From assembly GCF_945649885.1 (NCBI RefSeq), contig NZ_CALZFS010000011.1, positions 1 to 38,294 on the forward strand: a DNA stretch of 38,294 nucleotides. The letters run 5' to 3'. The notes beneath the pieces were generated by a model that did not search any database, was not told where the DNA came from, and was given only the letters and a program-made list of their open reading frames with translations. The position numbers were made by a program, and so were the translations under genes. Numbering within the stretch: position 1 is the first letter of the stretch; every line of letters starts with the position of its first letter. This DNA is from an uncultured Corynebacterium sp. (GTDB lineage: Bacteria > Actinomycetota > Actinomycetes > Mycobacteriales > Mycobacteriaceae). Below are positions 34,831-38,294 of this stretch, piece by piece.

Positions 34831-36348
34831 GTGTCATCCCCCGATCTACCCCATCTTCTGAAGACTGCGACCACACTGATCACAGGTGTATCCGGTTTCA
34901 TCACCCGCAATCCTGGTTCCTTCGCAGACAAGGTTGCCCAGCGGTTCCGCGCAACACCGGCAGGAGGCCCCCTGGCATCGCTTGCGAAGATCATGCCTGG
35001 CACCAGCACCCAGGAAAGACTTGGTCAGCTGGAACGTGCGCCCCAGTCCACACGGATCCGCTATCTCCGGGAATTACTGGCCTACCGTCCGGAATTCACC
35101 ACTTACAGCAGTGGTAATCACACAGGGCCGGTGCTGCACCTGCTGACCAATTCACTGCCACACACCAATTCCGGCTATTCGCTTCGCTCCCATGGTGTTC
35201 TCACGGCACTGCAGGACACCGACTTTGATGCGCTTGCCGTGACACGGCTCGGTTATCCCGTCACCGTTGGCCAGGTGGCAAAAACCCCCGTGGAAAACGT
35301 CGATGCCATTCCCTACCGTCGTCTGTTGCCCTGGGTCATGCCCTCTTCGACTCTGTCGACCACCCATGAGACGGCACGACAGTTGATCGACATCGCCAGG
35401 GAAACAGATGCGTGGGCCATTCACACCACCACGCCTTTTGAAAATGCCCTCGCAGCTGAGGAGGCCGCCCGTGCACTCGGTATCCCCTGGATCTATGAGG
35501 TACGCGGAGAACCTGAATTAACCTGGCTCAGCCGCTTTGATTCCAGGGATCCGATGGAGGTCATGACGGCCTCTGACAGCTCTTATTTTCAGGGACGCCG
35601 TGCTCAAGAAACAGCACTGGCCATGCGAGCCGATGCTGTGGTCGCACTCAGCCAGGTGTCAGCAGATCAGTTGGCACAGCGTGGTGTCGATCCGAAAAAG
35701 ATCGTCGTGGTCCCCAATGCCCTCGACGCCACACTCATCGGCCGGTCCGTTGATAAGCATGCACTGCGGAGGGAACTGGGGCTTCCTGATCCTGCACATG
35801 GTCAGGGCCAGCTCATCGGGTCGGTGTCTGCTGTCGTGGGTTATGAAGGCTTCGACACTCTGATCCGCTCGCTCACCCATCTGCCAGATGCCACCGCAGT
35901 GATCGTCGGGGATGGAACGGAACTGCCTGCACTGAAGGACCTTGCCCATGAGCTGGGGCTGGAAAAGCGGGTGATCTTCCCTGGTCGGGTCTCCAGTACT
36001 GAGGCCTGGAAATGGTACGGCGCGCTGGATGTCTTCCTCGTTCCCCGCCGGGACACTCCGGTCTGTCGCACCGTCACGCCGATCAAACCCCTGGCTGCAC
36101 TGGCCTTGGGGGTCCCTGTGGTGGCCTCAGATCTGCCGGCACTTCGAGAAGTCACAGGAAACCTGGGGCATTATGCAGAACCGGAGAATCCACAGGCACT
36201 GGCAGATGCTGTTGCAGCAGCCCTGCAGGCAGAACCGGTCAAAGCCACGGAATTCCTGAAGCAACGGACCTGGTCCTCCATCGGAAAAATCTACGAGCAG
36301 CTCTACTCAGAGCTTAAGGCTCAGACCACCGAGGGTGGCTCTGAGTAG
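34831..36348 (+). CDS. GT4-family glycosyltransferase
   Basis: A GT-B fold glycosyltransferase of about 505 residues. The N-terminal acceptor half has HTNSGYSLRSHGV and WIYEVRGEPELTW; the C-terminal donor half has VVPNALD, GYEGFDTLI, VIVGDGTELP, the EAWKWYGALDVFLVP region and PIKPLAALALGVPVVASDLPALREV, the conserved donor-phosphate stretch. There is no signal peptide, so it works on the inner side of the membrane on a nucleotide-sugar donor; the sugar and acceptor are not evident. I start it at GTG 34831, just after a TAGTCT -10; GTG 34786 in frame is an alternative adding 15 residues. A second glycosyltransferase converges on it. Confidence 0.85.
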   Translation: MSSPDLPHLLKTATTLITGVSGFITRNPGSFADKVAQRFRATPAGGPLASLAKIMPGTSTQERLGQLERAPQSTRIRYLRELLAYRPEFTTYSSGNHTGPVLHLLTNSLPHTNSGYSLRSHGVLTALQDTDFDALAVTRLGYPVTVGQVAKTPVENVDAIPYRRLLPWVMPSSTLSTTHETARQLIDIARETDAWAIHTTTPFENALAAEEAARALGIPWIYEVRGEPELTWLSRFDSRDPMEVMTASDSSYFQGRRAQETALAMRADAVVALSQVSADQLAQRGVDPKKIVVVPNALDATLIGRSVDKHALRRELGLPDPAHGQGQLIGSVSAVVGYEGFDTLIRSLTHLPDATAVIVGDGTELPALKDLAHELGLEKRVIFPGRVSSTEAWKWYGALDVFLVPRRDTPVCRTVTPIKPLAALALGVPVVASDLPALREVTGNLGHYAEPENPQALADAVAAALQAEPVKATEFLKQRTWSSIGKIYEQLYSELKAQTTEGGSE

Positions 36349-36369
36349 CACTTTTTCAGAGCTCACATG

Positions 36370-36395
36370 AGAACCTGCTGGCAGAGGGCGGTTCC
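36370..36395. terminator. Weak hairpin between convergent glycosyltransferases
   Basis: GAACC and GGTTC arms (5 bp, long loop with GC pairs) followed on the plus strand by TATGTTTTCTTT, in the 46-bp gap. A possible weak terminator for the plus-strand gene. Confidence 0.3.
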
Positions 36396-37768
36396 TATGT
36401 TTTCTTTCGATGAGGCCTTCCAGCCTTCACAGCGCTGTCAAGGATCGCCAACAGGCGTTCCGGCGCAACCTCCGTGCGCTCACGTTCCACCCACCCGGCT
36501 GCCCCACCATCAGGTGCCAATCGGTCACGGTTTTGTGCCAATTCGATCCAGAGATCTGCCAGCGCCTCTGGATTCTCAGGCTTCACTACATCCCCTGCCC
36601 GGTGCTGAGCAATAATGTCTGCGGCCTCACCTGCCACCACTGCACTGATGTGGATATTCGAGGTCATCAGCTCATAGGTTTTGGACGGCACCGCCCGGTT
36701 AAGCGGCTCCCAGTCCGTCAGATGTACCAGGGCGGTGTCCGCCCAGTCATAATCGGCATCCAATTCATCGGCAGGCTTGCGACCAAGTATCTCAATGTCA
36801 CATCCACTGGCGTCAGCGTGCTTCACCAGGGCCTGTCGGGTGGCCCCCGCGCCCACCATCCGGAGGTGGACTGTCAGCCCTTTGGCTCCGGCGATCTGTA
36901 CCGCATCAATGGCATTCTGCAGATGCTGGGCCCTTCCCAGTGTTCCGGCGTACAAAACGTTCAGCGCATCAGCAGGGCCGGAACTTTTATCAGTGGCCTG
37001 ATAGCTAGTCTCCGGGGGAAAGACATTTCGCACCGTGGTGATATCCGCCGCGGGGCCCGAACCCCACAGTTCTTCTGAAGCACGCAGGTGGTGTTCCAGA
37101 TTTTCCGAGGTAACCATGATCCCTGAGGACTTCCGCAGAACTCTGTTGACCATGGAACGGATCATGAAGGTACCCAGCTGGAGCGGCCCCTTGCTGAGCA
37201 CCTTCTCCCGTATAGATACCTGACCGGTGCCCTTATTCCATGCTTTAGCCTGGTCAAGAAGATCTGGCCAGGCATCACGAAGATCAATGACATAGGGCTT
37301 CCTGAGCATCCCAGCCACCACGGATGTCACCACAGACGTCGGCAATGCAGGAACAGTTCCAACGACCAGATCAGGTTTCTCACCATCAAAAGCACCTGCA
37401 CGGGTAAGTGCAGTCACCACGGAGGCACCGGCAACGAAAGCCTGATTACTGGCCCTTCCTGTAATAGAGGTTCCACTTGGAAGGTAGGGGCACCTGATGA
37501 TGGTTTCACCCGAGGGACCAATCTCAGGGGCGGATCCGGTCAACTTCAGGGATTTAAGCCCTTCAGTCCATTTACCGGTGCGTTGATAATGTGGTGGTGG
37601 TGTCACCACCACCACACGATGCCCAGCATCTATAATTACCTTTGATAACCAGCTCCATCGACGCTGATGCACGCCGTTTTCCGGGTGCCAGTGATGAGAA
37701 AGTATCAGAATATTCAATGGTCGATGGCCGCCTCTAAGGTTCGCCCTCCGTAAGAGGAGATTTTTCAA
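36395..37768 (-). CDS. GT4-family glycosyltransferase
   Basis: A GT-B glycosyltransferase of 457 residues if started at TTG 37768, or about 440 from TTG 37717. The domain begins NILILSHHWHPENGVHQRRW; later parts are YVIDLRDAWPDLL, GIMVTSENLEHHLR, LYAGTLGRAQHLQNAID, LRMVGAGATRQ and the donor stretch AVPSKTYELMTSNIHISAV. The sequence type is close to transferases of cell-wall or glycan biosynthesis (WcaI/Gtf-like). TAGACT at 37780-37775 places transcription at about 37768, supporting the longer TTG start as a leaderless codon; no ribosome site clearly supports the shorter. No signal peptide. Sugar and acceptor unknown. Confidence 0.82.
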   Translation of the reverse strand: MKNLLLRRANLRGGHRPLNILILSHHWHPENGVHQRRWSWLSKVIIDAGHRVVVVTPPPHYQRTGKWTEGLKSLKLTGSAPEIGPSGETIIRCPYLPSGTSITGRASNQAFVAGASVVTALTRAGAFDGEKPDLVVGTVPALPTSVVTSVVAGMLRKPYVIDLRDAWPDLLDQAKAWNKGTGQVSIREKVLSKGPLQLGTFMIRSMVNRVLRKSSGIMVTSENLEHHLRASEELWGSGPAADITTVRNVFPPETSYQATDKSSGPADALNVLYAGTLGRAQHLQNAIDAVQIAGAKGLTVHLRMVGAGATRQALVKHADASGCDIEILGRKPADELDADYDWADTALVHLTDWEPLNRAVPSKTYELMTSNIHISAVVAGEAADIIAQHRAGDVVKPENPEALADLWIELAQNRDRLAPDGGAAGWVERERTEVAPERLLAILDSAVKAGRPHRKKT

Positions 37769-38211
37769 GCTCTCAGTCTAAATAAAGAACCTCTGAAAAC
37801 CGTATCACGCGACTGTCTGAAGACTTTGAAATAGCAGACAGTCAGAGACCCCGCCTCCAGGTCATGCCCACTGAGCACGTGATTCTCTTGCATCACCCAC
37901 GCCATGAAGGGAAAACTTCCTGTCAGAAGTCTTTTAGCTAGTCCCCCTGTGAAGGGGGATCCGAGAGGCGCCCTCAGGTTTTGAGTGTTTTTTAATGATC
38001 CCCCTGCCAGGGAGATCACTGCGAAAAATTGCTGTGCAAAAATGCCCTCCCCTCAGGGAGGGCGCCGCCCTGTTCGAAGGCATCCCTCACACATTAAACA
38101 CGCCGGCATCAGACACCTCTGCTGTTGCTCACCGGTGCGGAACCCGCGAAACTCGCAGGTGGGAAACACTAAACCCCCTCACCAATCTGGAAATTGATGA
38201 GAGGGTGTGAA
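37769..38211. other. Non-coding gap with three GC-rich hairpins
   Basis: 443 bp between the glycosyltransferase and the tRNA. Hairpins: TCCCCC/GGGGGA at 37942-37959, GATCCCCCTG/CAGGGAGATC (one mismatch) at 37997-38017, and GCCCTCCC/GGGAGGGC at 38044-38063. The spacing is roughly 50 bp. Short open frames across the region show no gene-like features. Another hairpin at 38174-38205 serves the tRNA. Confidence 0.5.
38174..38205 (-). terminator. Terminator of the tRNA with CAU anticodon
   Basis: On the minus strand CCCTCTCATCAAT pairs fully, counting wobble pairs, with ATTGGTGAGGGGG across a 6-base loop, then TTTAGTGTTT. It begins seven bases after the tRNA-encoded CCA. Confidence 0.75.
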
Positions 38212-38214
38212 TGG

Positions 38215-38288
38215 TGGGGCCAGCGGGGCTCGAACCCGCGACCAACGGATTATGAGTCCGTGGCTCTAACCGACTGAGCTATAGCCCC
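38215..38288 (-). tRNA. tRNA with CAU anticodon (Met or Ile2)
   Basis: A 74-nt cloverleaf: acceptor GGGGCTA/TGGCCCC, D arm GCTC...GAGC, anticodon stem ACGGA/TCCGT around CTCATAA (anticodon CAU), T arm GCGGG TTCGAGC CCCGC. The discriminator is A and CCA is encoded at 38212-38214. It is not an initiator, as position 1-72 is G-C paired. Elongator methionine and lysidine-modified isoleucine tRNAs share this anticodon, and I cannot separate them by eye. Confidence 0.93.
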
Positions 38289-38294
38289 CTACCC

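Noticed and set aside
37765..38210. Short open frames on both strands before the last tRNA
   Set aside because: They cover hairpins and a terminator, lack ribosome sites and have no protein-like composition.
38212..38294. tRNA as an integration site for a mobile element
   Set aside because: No integrase gene or repeated tRNA end was seen in the window; the window ends at the tRNA.

Overview
The window is a chromosomal segment from a Corynebacterium of the C. glutamicum group. The evidence is protein content and gene order: heme oxygenase, glnE, glnA2, galK-like gene, rnpB, RNase H/phosphatase fusion, HAD-ptpA, SURF1, DUF3052, aceE, an ABC transporter, a stand-alone ACP and a HdpA-like phosphatase follow one another much as I recall from C. 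glutamicum. Part of the order (RNase H fusion, zinc-ribbon protein, Nif3-like, aminotransferase, HAD, PtpA, SURF1, DUF3052, AceE) is also shared with Mycobacterium. The AceE sequence is very close to, but not identical with, the C. glutamicum protein I remember, so a sister species is more likely than C. glutamicum itself. No phage, insertion sequence or CRISPR array was seen.

Layout. (1) 84-6097, minus strand: a small protein with a glycine/proline-rich tail, DtxR-box-controlled heme oxygenase hmuO, and the nitrogen pair glnA2-glnE. (2) 6295-11313: a DUF2786 protein, a CYTH-CHAD polyphosphate-type protein, a 62-residue minus-strand protein, and a galactokinase homologue that lacks its catalytic residues. 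(3) 11322-18108, minus strand: an RNA-processing stretch (RNB ribonuclease, RNase P RNA, RNase H/histidine phosphatase fusion, zinc-ribbon protein), then a Nif3-like protein overlapping an aminotransferase. (4) 18134-20747: divergent HAD protein and low-molecular-weight tyrosine phosphatase (overlapping), SURF1, and a minus-strand tRNA-Val(UAC). (5) 20856-25751: DUF3052 protein, a 750-bp non-coding region that must carry the aceE control sites, aceE with its terminator, and a decayed remnant of a pntAB transhydrogenase operon. (6) 25791-28532, minus strand: a three-gene ABC importer (lipoprotein, permease, ATPase). (7) 28767-36348: short transcription units, many apparently leaderless: DUF1707 protein, alpha/beta hydrolase, acyl carrier protein, HdpA-like HAD phosphatase, APP1-type phosphatase, an orphan, a serine beta-lactamase-like hydrolase, and a GT4 glycosyltransferase. 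(8) 36395-38294: a second GT4 glycosyltransferase, a hairpin-rich non-coding stretch and a tRNA with CAU anticodon.

How the genes work together. glnA2-glnE belong to ammonium assimilation; hmuO releases heme iron under iron control; aceE with SURF1 link pyruvate oxidation to respiration; rnpB, the RNB protein and the RNase H fusion handle RNA. The most unusual items are the pntAB fossil just after aceE, the galactokinase pseudoenzyme, the CHAD protein with an acidic insert and polylysine tail, and a run of genes whose -10 hexamers sit directly before the start codon. I found no clear multi-gene system that looks wholly new.
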